The notes: generated by a model from the sequence alone, not told the origin. A DNA stretch of 11,100 bases from Methanobacteriota archaeon (GCA_002731395.1 PCBQ01000023.1:9961-21060); one strand, 5' to 3'. Shown: positions 1-8,407, numbered from the stretch's first letter. Numbers and translations: made by a program.

Positions 1-2
1 AC

Positions 3-914
3 CTACGCGGCACGTACATGATTGCCTCAAGCACCTTGGTTCAGATTGTGGTCGATGTCGAGGAGGGTGACGATCCACGGCGACTGGTCGACTTCACCAC
101 GCAACTCTCTCAGCACCCGACACTCATCGCATACGACACGGGGACAGCGCGTCAACCCCTGGTGCTCGGGATCCCAGACACCGACCCGCACGCTAACGAC
201 ACGATGGTCACGTGGTACTCCCGCCACCGCGGGGCAATCTTGCTCGAAGATTCCTTGTTACGCAACGGAGGAGAAATGACCGGTGTCCATCTCATCGCCA
301 TCATTGACGGCGAGGATGCCGACGGCGCACACCTCTTCCAGCAAGACGTGATTGGTCTCATGGAACACAACGGTTTGACCGGCGTCATTGGCGGGGACCT
401 CGTGGTTGGCATTGCCCTTGCGAAGGCCTTCGAAGCCACCAGGGTCGTGCAAGTGCTGGCCGCAGGTGCTGCAGTCTTCGTTTTGGCGGGTGTGGTGACG
501 GGCTCACGGCACCAAGCGTTGCGCATTGCAATCGGCACCGTTGCGGTAGGGATTGCGGTGGATGGACTGGCCAGCCATATGGGTGGCCGTGGCGTCAACA
601 CCGCACCTGCAGTCCTTCTTGGCATGGGTTTTGCCGCCGATTACCTCGCGCACGCCAGTGCCGGGCACCGGAACACGTCAAGCGATGCCCTTGCGCGATG
701 GGGAGCCGCTTTTTCTTCTGTGTCCGTGTTCGCAGTCGTGGGCCTGAGCCGCTACCCTCCGGCACAAGACACAGGGCAATTGCTGGCCATCTCGGTGTTG
801 CTTTCCGTCATGTTGGCGGCCATTTTGGCACGAGTCCCGGTGCGGAGCAGACCCGCCTTCAGCGACGAAGAAGCTTGGTCAGAAGAGCAACGTCCTGGCC
901 ATGAAGAGGGGTGA
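3..914 (+). CDS. RND/MMPL-family membrane exporter, C-terminal part (5' end outside window)
   Basis: The reading frame is open to the left edge, so this is the C-terminal part of a longer protein; the Met at 18 is probably internal. Numbering from that Met, residues 1-140 are soluble and resemble the second extracytoplasmic loop of RND proteins, ending in a TGVIGGDLVVG stretch like the TG-rich segment before helix 8 in MMPL exporters. Five hydrophobic segments follow at about 143-162, 166-184, 195-214, 226-246 and 252-273, the number expected for helices 8-12. The third contains GMGFAADYLAH, matching the G-x-G-x-x-DY-x-x-H pattern of this superfamily helix. A charged cytoplasmic tail ends the protein. 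Family members use ion gradients to export lipids or other hydrophobic molecules; the substrate here is unknown. The 3' end overlaps the convergent flavoenzyme gene by 36 bases. The family call is good; the role is not determinable. Confidence 0.75.
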   Translation, partial: LRGTYMIASSTLVQIVVDVEEGDDPRRLVDFTTQLSQHPTLIAYDTGTARQPLVLGIPDTDPHANDTMVTWYSRHRGAILLEDSLLRNGGEMTGVHLIAIIDGEDADGAHLFQQDVIGLMEHNGLTGVIGGDLVVGIALAKAFEATRVVQVLAAGAAVFVLAGVVTGSRHQALRIAIGTVAVGIAVDGLASHMGGRGVNTAPAVLLGMGFAADYLAHASAGHRNTSSDALARWGAAFSSVSVFAVVGLSRYPPAQDTGQLLAISVLLSVMLAAILARVPVRSRPAFSDEEAWSEEQRPGHEEG

Positions 915-2234
915 GTGCAGGTTCTCCTGTGCCTCTTTGCTCGCGATCATCTCGGTCATCATCTCCTGCAAGGCCGGTTTGCGGCTCGCCTTCCCGACGA
1001 ACCAATTGAGCAACCATGCCCGACGTGACAGCTTCTGCATCCGGTAGGAGTTTGTCAGTTCAGGACCGAGCATGGCCCACATTTCTTCCATGTAGGCTTC
1101 GGGCGCAAGGCCTTCGACGATGTGCCGTGCGGCCATTTCCCCGGTGACCAAGGCGTTTCCAACGCCTTCACCCGAGAATGGGTCAACCAGGCTCGCCGCG
1201 TCGCCAACAAGGCGGATGCCGCAGCCCGCCGACCGACGTGGTTGCCGCGATTCCTTCTTCCGTGGGGAACCAAAAGGCAGTTGCCACCCCTTGTTGCTGC
1301 CACGGATCATCGTCGCATTTGCAAATCGTTCCTTGAACAACGGATGGTTTGCTATCACGTCTGCTTGGAGTGCTCTCAGCTTCTTCTTCTGCTTGTCCAT
1401 CAAGCCGACGACCATCCCGATACCGACGTTGACGACCCCTTCTGAGACGGGGAAGAGCCAGAAGTAGCCGGGGATGATCGAGTCCACAAAGTGAATCTCG
1501 ATATCACCCACCTTAGGTCCGCACCCCTCGACGTTTTGCCAATATTCGCGGTATCCTGCACAGTAGTGCATGCGGTCAACCATGGTCTCACCGTGGGACT
1601 CTTCGACCAGGGCCCTGGCCACCGGGCAACGGTAGCCACCAGCTCCAACGACCTCGCGGCTGTGCCATGTGTAGGTCTCGCCCTGGCGCCCTCCAAGGCG
1701 CACTTCGACGGCTCGCACGGTTCTCGCCTCACCGCTTCCTGGCCCGGGGTCCGCTCCGCCCTTACCGTCATCGAAGAGCACCGTCCGGACGTCCGCGCCT
1801 TGGACGACTGCGCCACCGGCTTCGAGCACGAGTTCGGTCGAGCGTTCGAACATGAGGTGATCGAATTGGGCGCGAGGCAACGCGTATCCAGCCTCGAGCC
1901 GTTCAACGTCTTCTTCGGGGAGCGGGACGCGGACGCTGTTGCCTTTTGGACTGGAGAAGAGGATGCCCGTCACCCGGAAATGAGGCGTGGCTTCGAGCCG
2001 TGGTTTCACGCCAAGCGCAGCCACATGGGAAAGCGATTTTCCACCCACAGCATCGCCGCAGACTTTGTCGCGCGGCCAAACGCCTTTTTCCACAAGCAAG
2101 ACACGCTGTCCTTTCATCGCGAGATACCCTGCTGCAGCCGAACCACCCGGCCCTCCACCGACCACGATGGCGTCGAAGTCTACCCCATCTTCGGGCACCG
2201 GTCCGGTCTCGATAGGACCCTCCCACGAGCGCAT
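879..2234 (-). CDS. Geranylgeranyl reductase-family FAD-dependent oxidoreductase
   Basis: This 451-residue flavoprotein most likely saturates double bonds of geranylgeranyl chains in archaeal membrane lipids, at the cytoplasmic face of the membrane. The N-terminal Rossmann motif VVGGGPGGSAAA (residues 24-35, G26-x-G28-x-x-G31) binds FAD. An acid follows at the end of the second strand (VEK, 48-50) and a CGDAVGG segment at 59-65. The YFWLFP stretch (257-262), followed by VNVGIGM, is the hallmark YxWxFP substrate-pocket motif of geranylgeranyl reductases. A second FAD motif, LVGDAASLVDPFSGEGVGNAL (342-362), follows. Length fits the family. The ATG at 2234 was chosen because the FAD motif begins about 24 residues in; no Shine-Dalgarno is visible. 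It is divergent from the EamA transporter. Relatives act on chlorophyll side chains or other polyprenyl substrates, so the exact lipid substrate is inferred. Confidence 0.9.
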   Translation of the reverse strand: MRSWEGPIETGPVPEDGVDFDAIVVGGGPGGSAAAGYLAMKGQRVLLVEKGVWPRDKVCGDAVGGKSLSHVAALGVKPRLEATPHFRVTGILFSSPKGNSVRVPLPEEDVERLEAGYALPRAQFDHLMFERSTELVLEAGGAVVQGADVRTVLFDDGKGGADPGPGSGEARTVRAVEVRLGGRQGETYTWHSREVVGAGGYRCPVARALVEESHGETMVDRMHYCAGYREYWQNVEGCGPKVGDIEIHFVDSIIPGYFWLFPVSEGVVNVGIGMVVGLMDKQKKKLRALQADVIANHPLFKERFANATMIRGSNKGWQLPFGSPRKKESRQPRRSAGCGIRLVGDAASLVDPFSGEGVGNALVTGEMAARHIVEGLAPEAYMEEMWAMLGPELTNSYRMQKLSRRAWLLNWFVGKASRKPALQEMMTEMIASKEAQENLHSPLFMARTLLF

Positions 2235-2319
2235 GTGTGGATGGCATGGCCGGCATTCCTTGAGGTTGGTCCTTGCGCTGGCGCGGAACGTTCACACCCT
2301 TGGCCTGCGTCAAACGCGC

Positions 2320-3252
2320 GTGGACCCCACGTCAACCGTGCGCCGCCGGGCGACGTGGATGCTGTTGTTGGTCACCCTCGTGTGGGGGGCGACCTTCATT
2401 TGGATGCGCGAAATCATGCTGGCCATCGAACCGGATTTGGACCGCATCGGGACCACGTCTGTTGTTGCCTTCCTCGTTTCTGCGAGGTTTGCATTGGCTG
2501 CCCTTGTTCTGCCCTTGTTCCCTTCCGTCCGTAGGCACCTCGGAAATCCAGAGGTATGGACCGCAGGGCTCGCCCTTGGCCTCGCACTCTTGGCTGGCTT
2601 CTTGGCGCAAATGACAGCACTTGGCGAGCTGGAACCCTCCACGTCAGCGTTCTTGACTTCCCTTTACGTCGTCAGCACGGCGCTGTTGTCCAACCTGTTT
2701 GGCGAAGGACGACCGACGCGGCTGCTGTGGTTTGGCGTCCTTCTGGCCACCCTTGGTGCAGGTTTCATCGAGGGCCCACCGCACTTGACGTGGGGCTGGG
2801 CTGAAATCATCACCGTCTTTTGTGCGGTATGCTTTGCTGTCCACATCCTGTTAACGCAGCGGTACACGATGCGGATGGACCCGATGGCCCTGACCTTCAC
2901 GTCTTTTGTGACCGTAGCCGTGTTGGCCATGGCGCTCGCGCTTCTCACAACGCGCACTGGCGCCGAAGCATCGGATCTGATTGGTGTGCTTCGGGTCGAG
3001 GGTGTCTTGATCCCACTGCTGTGCCTTGGCCTGTTTGGATCCTTGGTCGCGCTTGGAATCCTCAACCTCTACCAGCGCCACTTGGAACCCGTGCGTGCGG
3101 CCATCATCTACACCCTCGAACCCGTCTGGGCTACGTTGTATGGCCTTGCGCTTGGTTTGGTCGGATGGACGCCGTGGATCCTCGTGGGCGGGGGACTGCT
3201 CGTCGTTGGTAACCTGATGGTTGAATTGAACAGCCAAAGCGAGGAAGAATGA
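2320..3252 (+). CDS. EamA/DMT-family small-molecule permease
   Basis: A 310-residue polytopic membrane protein of the drug/metabolite transporter superfamily, built as two EamA repeats of about five helices each (residues about 12-150 and 157-302). Signature features are VWGATFIWMRE in helix 1 (21-31), LEPSTSAFLTSLYVVSTALL (104-123) and TLEPVWATLYGLALG at 265-279, the typical late motif of these permeases. The substrate cannot be read from sequence; relatives export amino acids or other metabolites. The frame stays open upstream to 1987, but that stretch lies opposite the flavoenzyme coding region and lacks membrane character. I took the GTG at 2320; GTG 2338 or ATG 2359 (304 or 297 residues) are equally possible, as no Shine-Dalgarno distinguishes them. 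The gene is divergent from the flavoenzyme and precedes the PLP enzyme on the same strand by 51 bases, so co-transcription is possible. Confidence 0.85.
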   Translation: MDPTSTVRRRATWMLLLVTLVWGATFIWMREIMLAIEPDLDRIGTTSVVAFLVSARFALAALVLPLFPSVRRHLGNPEVWTAGLALGLALLAGFLAQMTALGELEPSTSAFLTSLYVVSTALLSNLFGEGRPTRLLWFGVLLATLGAGFIEGPPHLTWGWAEIITVFCAVCFAVHILLTQRYTMRMDPMALTFTSFVTVAVLAMALALLTTRTGAEASDLIGVLRVEGVLIPLLCLGLFGSLVALGILNLYQRHLEPVRAAIIYTLEPVWATLYGLALGLVGWTPWILVGGGLLVVGNLMVELNSQSEEE

Positions 3253-3263
3253 GCCTCGGCGAA

Positions 3264-3299
3264 TGAACGCATCGTTCAAGTCCCTCATCGCAAGAGGGA
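3264..3299 (+). promoter_or_regulatory. Tandem small hairpins ahead of the PLP enzyme gene
   Basis: Two perfect inverted repeats fill most of the 51-base gap. The first is TGAACG-CAT-CGTTCA (3264-3278), a six-pair stem with a three-base loop. The second is TCCCTC at 3281-3286 pairing with GAGGGA at 3294-3299 around a seven-base loop. The right arm of the second overlaps the purine run GAGGGAGG (3294-3301) immediately before the ATG at 3304, which is the only Shine-Dalgarno-like sequence there, although its two-base spacing is short. The stems are seen in the sequence; a role in processing, termination after the permease or translational control is inference. Confidence 0.3.
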
Positions 3300-3303
3300 G
3301 GTT

Positions 3304-4515
3304 ATGGCAGGTGGCAAGACGAACTCCACAACCGGCGGCACCGATGCCCCCCTGACAAACCGACGGTTTGCCACAAACGCGGTGCACGCTGGAACGCAAC
3401 ACATTGGCGACGCAGTGAACACGCCAATCTTCCAATCCTCCACGTACCGATTGACCGATGAACGCTACGCAGGATGGGCGGCAGGAGCCCAGCATACCTT
3501 GCTCTACGCCCGTTTGTCTTCGGTCAATGCCGATGCTGTTGCGCAGAAGCTTCGCGCCATGGAAGGTGGCGAGGATGCTGAAATCTTTGCAAGCGGCATG
3601 GGTGCAATATCAGCCGTGTTTCTTGGGTTGTTGAATGCTGGAGATCACATCGTGGCCAGTGCAGACATTTACGGCGGGACGTACGGCTTGCTGAACAGCG
3701 AACTGACCCGTTTCGGTGTTGAGGTCACGCTGGCAGACATGCGCGACCCCGCCTCTTATGAGGCGGCCATTCAGCCGAACACGAAGATGCTCTACATCGA
3801 GACCCTGACCAACCCTGTGCTGAAGGTTTGCGACATTCCGGCCATGGTGGAGGTCGCGAAGCGCCATGATTTGCTGACCGTCATCGACAGCACCTTTGCC
3901 AGCCCTTGGGGATGCAACCCGTTGAGTTACGGTGTCGATTTGGTCATCCACTCCACCACGAAATACTTGGGCGGGCACAGCGACATCATCGGTGGAGCGG
4001 TGGTCGGTCGCGCCGACTTGGTCTCTAAGGTGTTCATGCAAAAAGTGCACTTTGGGGCTTCGCCTGACCCACATGCATGCTACCTTCTCGAACGAGGAAT
4101 GCGAACCCTGCACGTGCGCATGCCGGTCATTTGCAGCAACGCTGCAGCCGTGGCGGCGCGGCTTGAACAGCATGCTGCCATCGAACGTGTTTACCACACG
4201 TCGCTCGAGAGCCATCCTGATCATGAGGTGGCGCAACGCGTGCTGCCCAAGGGCTCAGGCATGGTTGCCTTTGTGGTCAAGGGAGGCGATGCGGCAGCCT
4301 TGCGTTTCATGCGCAAACTCAACATCATCTACGAAGCGACCAGCCTCGGAGGTATTGAGTCGCTCATTGAGTGCCCCTTCAATTCAAGCCACGGTGCCGT
4401 GCCAGAAGACGTTCGAATGCAGGCGGGCATCGTTCCAGGATTCGTGCGCATGTCGATCGGCATCGAGGACGTCGAAGACCTGTGGGACGACATCGCCCAA
4501 GCCCTTGAGGGCTGA
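3304..4515 (+). CDS. Cys/Met metabolism PLP-dependent enzyme (cystathionine gamma-synthase/lyase-like)
   Basis: A 403-residue fold-type I PLP enzyme of the transsulfuration family, cytosolic and normally tetrameric. Visible landmarks in order are: FATNAVHAGTQ (22-32), the usual family start after a short polar extension; SGMGAI (98-103), the phosphate-binding turn; DIYGGTY (121-127), with the ring-stacking Tyr; IDSTFASP (194-201), whose Asp195 contacts the pyridine nitrogen; HSTTKYLGGHSD (216-227), with the Schiff-base Lys220; TSLGGIESLIECP (346-358); and VRMSIGIED (381-389), with the carboxylate-binding Arg382. Cystathionine gamma-synthase, cystathionine gamma-lyase, methionine gamma-lyase and O-acylhomoserine sulfhydrylase share these motifs. 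The YGGT stretch lacks the Cys typical of methionine gamma-lyases (YGCT). The usual YxRxxNPT motif is altered to YARLSSVNAD (68-77). The exact reaction is therefore open. It converges with the unknown 576-residue gene, with 3 bases between the two stops. Confidence 0.9.
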   Translation: MAGGKTNSTTGGTDAPLTNRRFATNAVHAGTQHIGDAVNTPIFQSSTYRLTDERYAGWAAGAQHTLLYARLSSVNADAVAQKLRAMEGGEDAEIFASGMGAISAVFLGLLNAGDHIVASADIYGGTYGLLNSELTRFGVEVTLADMRDPASYEAAIQPNTKMLYIETLTNPVLKVCDIPAMVEVAKRHDLLTVIDSTFASPWGCNPLSYGVDLVIHSTTKYLGGHSDIIGGAVVGRADLVSKVFMQKVHFGASPDPHACYLLERGMRTLHVRMPVICSNAAAVAARLEQHAAIERVYHTSLESHPDHEVAQRVLPKGSGMVAFVVKGGDAAALRFMRKLNIIYEATSLGGIESLIECPFNSSHGAVPEDVRMQAGIVPGFVRMSIGIEDVEDLWDDIAQALEG

Positions 4516-4518
4516 GCA

Positions 4519-6249
4519 TCACGGCGCAGCGACACCCATGGTTGCCGCGAGGTTCGAGAGGGCGGTTTCGAACGCTTCACGGTGAACCTTGTCTTCTTCA
4601 TTGAGCAAGGCCTTTCCTGCCTCGATGAGTGCTCGAGCGGCGGTGGACCATGCGCCACCACGGTCCCTCGCCACCGGTTCAAAATGCCACTCTTGGCCCG
4701 TGTGGCGCTCAGCGGCAAGCAGCCAAGCCCATGCAGCCGCGGCTTCTTCGACGTCGTCGTGACGTCCACAAGCCGCCTTTTGCGCTCGACCGTCGCCGTC
4801 CAACAGACCGGTCAGCACCAGGTCATGCGTAAGGCCAAGAGGGCCCGCAATCTGGCCACGTCGGTGCGGGAAGCGGGCCTCACGCCGTGCGGCTGCACGT
4901 GCATCGTCCAAACCACGGAGGAAAGCACCGAAGGATTTCGGGCGACCGTCCACCGAGGCGAGGATGGCTGCAAGGTCATCACCTTCGAGCCCAAGCCCGA
5001 TTAGACCGTCTTCGTGGTGTTCGGTCCAAAGGGCGCCCATGATGGCGTTCAGGCTTGCGCCCTTGGTGACCAACAGCGCACCTTCGTCACGCTCCCGCAA
5101 TTCCCCACGCGTGTCGATGATGCCACCACCGATGGCCATCCGGGCGGTTAGCATGGCGGCAGCAAACACGGCTTCGTCTTCGGTGCCTCCGAGTTCTGAA
5201 AGGTGCTCGACCACGTCGTCAACGTTCTCGCCGTCGCACCATCGGTCGTCCAACACCAGGCCATGCTCGAGGTTGGTCAACACCTCGGCCTTCAGCCGAC
5301 CGGCGAGCATCCCCTCGTTGAGGGTCAGGCCTTGCCAAGCATCGAGGAGACGGTCCATGCCGTCAATGCAGCCTTGTGGAAGCGCCTGATCTGATGGCCA
5401 CCCCTTTGGCGACCACCGTGCTTCAACATCAACCAAACGAGGGAGGATCGGTGGCAGCATGGACATGGCAAGGTGGTGGACGAAGGCCTTGTCTTTCTCT
5501 CCGGCCGTGCCCACGGCGTCAAGATCGATGGCCACGATTGGACCGTGGTGGAACACCAAGCGAATGTACCCGGTGACGTCATGGTGGTCGTTGGCCACCA
5601 CGGTCGCATCGATGCCTTCGGTGTGATGGACGGTGACGCCTTCAACGGTCGTGGTGGTGAAGGTGAAGCGGGAACGCTCCAGCACATCATCCAACCAACC
5701 ATCTGGAGGCGTGGTGTCCCTTCCGGTGCACACGAAACCCTCGCTCCAGGAGAAAAAGTGGAGGCCACGTCGGGCATGTTCTTCCCATGCCAGCATGCGA
5801 AGCGTGACGTTGCTGTGGTTCTGCAGGCTGGCGAGGTAGGCTTGCTTTCCATCCCCTCTGCGGATGTAGGACCCACTGCCAAAGGCAGAATTCTGGTATT
5901 TCCCAACGGTGGAGATTTCGACGTCGTGGGCGGCATGAAAGCTGCCTGCGAGGGCTTTTGCGATGTGGTCACCGCGCCTTGCGAGCATGCGTTTCTTGAG
6001 CCATGACGTGTCACCACGGCGTTGAACAACTTGGTCGATTTCTTTCATGGTTCGCTCAATCGGATCGCGTCGCCATCCACGTCGAACCGATCCTGTGAGT
6101 TCGGGAAGGGCACGTTCAGGATGTTCGAGCAAACGGTCGAGATTTCGACGGAGGCGTTTTGCCGTGTCTTCATTGGCGTGTTTCGTGCCTCGCATTCGCA
6201 CCCGCTGGCGTTTTTTGCCAGGGAACTCGACCTGCGGTGCACGTGCCAT
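4519..6249 (-). CDS. Protein of unknown function, 576 residues
   Basis: I do not recognise a family. The protein appears cytosolic: no signal peptide and no membrane helix. It opens with a strongly basic segment (residues 8-35, rich in Lys and Arg). A mixed region with aromatic and glycine-rich stretches follows at about 105-175 (VGKYQNSAFGSGSY, SLQNHSNVTLRML, LHFFSWSEGF). A beta-rich, histidine-rich part spans about 195-275 (VTVHHTEG, VANDHHDVTGYIRLVFHHG). A mostly helical C-terminal half is rich in Ala, Asp and Glu (about 295-570), with tryptophan-containing helices near 500-520. The frame is uninterrupted for 1.7 kb and codon choice resembles the neighbours, which supports a real gene over the shorter ORFs in other frames. 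The ATG at 6249 has a weak GAGG seven bases upstream. It lies 46 bases behind the symporter on the same strand, so a shared transcript with the symporter and dphB is likely. Confidence 0.75.
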   Translation of the reverse strand: MARAPQVEFPGKKRQRVRMRGTKHANEDTAKRLRRNLDRLLEHPERALPELTGSVRRGWRRDPIERTMKEIDQVVQRRGDTSWLKKRMLARRGDHIAKALAGSFHAAHDVEISTVGKYQNSAFGSGSYIRRGDGKQAYLASLQNHSNVTLRMLAWEEHARRGLHFFSWSEGFVCTGRDTTPPDGWLDDVLERSRFTFTTTTVEGVTVHHTEGIDATVVANDHHDVTGYIRLVFHHGPIVAIDLDAVGTAGEKDKAFVHHLAMSMLPPILPRLVDVEARWSPKGWPSDQALPQGCIDGMDRLLDAWQGLTLNEGMLAGRLKAEVLTNLEHGLVLDDRWCDGENVDDVVEHLSELGGTEDEAVFAAAMLTARMAIGGGIIDTRGELRERDEGALLVTKGASLNAIMGALWTEHHEDGLIGLGLEGDDLAAILASVDGRPKSFGAFLRGLDDARAAARREARFPHRRGQIAGPLGLTHDLVLTGLLDGDGRAQKAACGRHDDVEEAAAAWAWLLAAERHTGQEWHFEPVARDRGGAWSTAARALIEAGKALLNEEDKVHREAFETALSNLAATMGVAAP

Positions 6250-6295
6250 TGGTCTGCCTCGTTTTACGGCGGGTGGCGTGTGGAATGAGGCTTTC

Positions 6296-8392
6296 TCACC
6301 CTTCTGCCTTGGTCAACGTGTAGTCAAGCACCACGAGCGAAACGCTCCACTGCACTGTTTCACCGTCGTCTTGGTGGTTGCAGAAGGCGCCCCCTCCGGT
6401 GGAGACGGTCACGCTCAGGTCGAGGGTTGAGGGGCCGAAGCCCACGTCACCTCCATCAAGCGCCGCTCGCAGATTGGCCTCTGAAATGTTGTCCGCGCTG
6501 CCGGCATCATACAAGGCACGGTCGAACCATTCGATCGCTACGTCGTGGGAGGCCGTGCTCCCCTCGGTGTTTTGTCCCTCTGCGCTTTCGGAACGCTCCG
6601 CCCGCTGAAGCAAACCGCTGATGGTGTCTGGGGCAGCATCTGAGGCCCCGGGGGCCGCACATCCAGGACCACCTGACGTCTCGTCTTCGTCGTACACCAA
6701 CGTCGCGATGATGCCCACGACGTTTCGCCCGTCGGTGGCTCCACCTGCCCCATCGCTGTGGACCTCAACGGTGACGGTCTGCCCGTCAGCGACGAACTCT
6801 TCGCCGGATCCAATTTCAATGAATTCGATGCTTCCTTCGATGGACCATGAGGCCGCAGTACCGCTTGCATCCGGGGTGTCGCGAAGGAGGTAGGCGCCTT
6901 CTGCAGCGGCGGCTGGAGCGAGGATAACGAGGGCAGCGATGCCGATGGCGCGTCCCGATGGGACCTCGAATCGACCGAGCGGAGACCCCTCTTTGACACG
7001 AGCGGCATGGTCGATGAAGTGTGCGAGGAAGGCCATGCTCATGCCCGGAATCGACTCGAACACGTGTTCGTTGAGGCCGAGCAGTCGCCATACAATGACG
7101 CCTGCAAGGGCGGCGATCATCATCGTGACCGAGTGGCGGGTGTCCGGTTGATAACCGGCCCATCGGATGATCAACATGGGCACAAAGATGCCCCCGAGGC
7201 CGTACACGGCCAGCACAACCAGGGAGAACACGGAGTCTCCACCTGGAACGTAGAGGCCGCCGAGGGAAATGACCGTCGCGAACATGGCCATCACCAACGT
7301 GACCTTCTTTGTCGTGCTGTGGTCTTGGCTCCACTCCGGTCGGATGTCATCGGTGACGGCCGCTGTGCATGCAAGCACCTGGCTGTCGGCGGTGGACATG
7401 GTTGCAGCGAAGATGGAAGCAAGGATGAGTCCAGCCCAGAAGGGGCCTAGGACTTCCATGGCGAGGGTTGGTAGGCCAAGCTCGGCGTCAAACCCATCCT
7501 GCGTGAACACGACGCGGCTGGCCCACCCAATGACCAACATGAGGGCGATGAACGGCGTCTGCCAGACAAAGAACCACACCATCGCTTGCTTGCGTTCCTT
7601 GTCGCTTCCGAGCGTCATCACGCGCGAGACCACTTGTGGCTGTCCTGCAACACCAAGGCCACCAAGGAAGAAGGCAAAGACCCACAGGCTCACGCCCAGC
7701 GCCAAGTTTGGCGGCACAAGTCCGGTGAGCATTGCGTCCTCAGCCGCGAGTTTGGTGTTCAGGCCACCTAATCCACCGACCTGGCCAAGCGCCACCCAGC
7801 AGAGCATGATCGTTCCGATGATCATCACGCAGGACTGCGCCGCGTCCGTCCAAATTGAGGCGCGGATGCCGCCCGCATAGCAGTAGGCCACCACGAGGAC
7901 GAAGCCGATCAGTATGCCCAACACAGGGTCCCACCCCATCATGGCAAACAGGGCTTTGCCTCCGCTGGTCAACTGAGCCGCTGCATACACGGAAAGAAAG
8001 ACCACGGACAGCATGGCGGCAAGTTTTGCCTCGGGCGCTCCAGTCACGTTTGCGACCAAGGACGACAGGGACCGAACGCCACGGAAGTGGGCTTCTTGCT
8101 GGATGTACTTGTAGAGCCAAATCCAAGCGAGCAACTGGCCGATGGTCGAGGCCAATCCGATCCAAATGGCCGAATAACCGACATCATACGTGAACCCGAT
8201 GAAACCGATGAACATGTAGCCGCTGTTCCATGTGCTGACCGCAGAAAGAGCCGCCAAAGCCGGATGCATGCCACGTCCTGCGACGAGGTAATCGTCCGTG
8301 GTGTCCTCCTTGACACGCATGCTCGACAGCCCTACGGCTGCAAAGAAGCCGAGGAAGAGCAGGAAGGACAGGAGCATCACGACGTTGCTCAT
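6296..8392 (-). CDS. Sodium/solute symporter (SSS, PutP-like) with appended extracytoplasmic C-terminal domain
   Basis: A 698-residue sodium-coupled importer of the SLC5/SSS family. Residues 1-465 form the LeuT-fold core: VKEDTTDDYLVAGRGM (27-42) after helix 1, then FFLGGLGVAGQPQVVSRVM (241-259), a PutP-type motif, and AATMSTADSQVL (329-340), whose Ser333 and Thr334 match the sodium-site Ser-Thr of PutP. This resembles proline permeases, but the solute could be another amino acid or small organic molecule. Beyond the core, a hydrophobic helix (about 481-500) leads into a 195-residue acidic, beta-rich tail (503-698) with two cysteines (578, 671). Such a tail is not part of ordinary PutP proteins and would lie outside the cell if the helix crosses outward. 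The frame extends to 8470 but would overlap dphB; ATG 8392 begins directly before helix 1. A GTG at 8404 is the alternative, with better Shine-Dalgarno spacing. Confidence 0.9.
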   Translation of the reverse strand: MSNVVMLLSFLLFLGFFAAVGLSSMRVKEDTTDDYLVAGRGMHPALAALSAVSTWNSGYMFIGFIGFTYDVGYSAIWIGLASTIGQLLAWIWLYKYIQQEAHFRGVRSLSSLVANVTGAPEAKLAAMLSVVFLSVYAAAQLTSGGKALFAMMGWDPVLGILIGFVLVVAYCYAGGIRASIWTDAAQSCVMIIGTIMLCWVALGQVGGLGGLNTKLAAEDAMLTGLVPPNLALGVSLWVFAFFLGGLGVAGQPQVVSRVMTLGSDKERKQAMVWFFVWQTPFIALMLVIGWASRVVFTQDGFDAELGLPTLAMEVLGPFWAGLILASIFAATMSTADSQVLACTAAVTDDIRPEWSQDHSTTKKVTLVMAMFATVISLGGLYVPGGDSVFSLVVLAVYGLGGIFVPMLIIRWAGYQPDTRHSVTMMIAALAGVIVWRLLGLNEHVFESIPGMSMAFLAHFIDHAARVKEGSPLGRFEVPSGRAIGIAALVILAPAAAAEGAYLLRDTPDASGTAASWSIEGSIEFIEIGSGEEFVADGQTVTVEVHSDGAGGATDGRNVVGIIATLVYDEDETSGGPGCAAPGASDAAPDTISGLLQRAERSESAEGQNTEGSTASHDVAIEWFDRALYDAGSADNISEANLRAALDGGDVGFGPSTLDLSVTVSTGGGAFCNHQDDGETVQWSVSLVVLDYTLTKAEG

Positions 8393-8407
8393 TGGTGCAA
8401 CCACACC

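Noticed and set aside
1987..2319. N-terminal extension of the EamA transporter frame
   Set aside because: It is antisense to the flavoenzyme start region and lacks membrane character. The family starts just before helix 1, so the frame is open only by chance.
1491..2534. Plus-strand 347-codon open frame opposite the flavoenzyme
   Set aside because: It lies antisense to a gene with clear FAD and YxWxFP motifs. Its own translation is rich in Arg, His and Pro with no recognisable motif, as expected for a GC-rich shadow frame.
5473..6006. Plus-strand 177-codon open frame inside the 576-residue unknown gene
   Set aside because: It looks mildly protein-like, but it is antisense and several times shorter than the minus-strand frame, which is intact and operon-spaced. 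With no homologue recognised on either strand, the longer frame is preferred.
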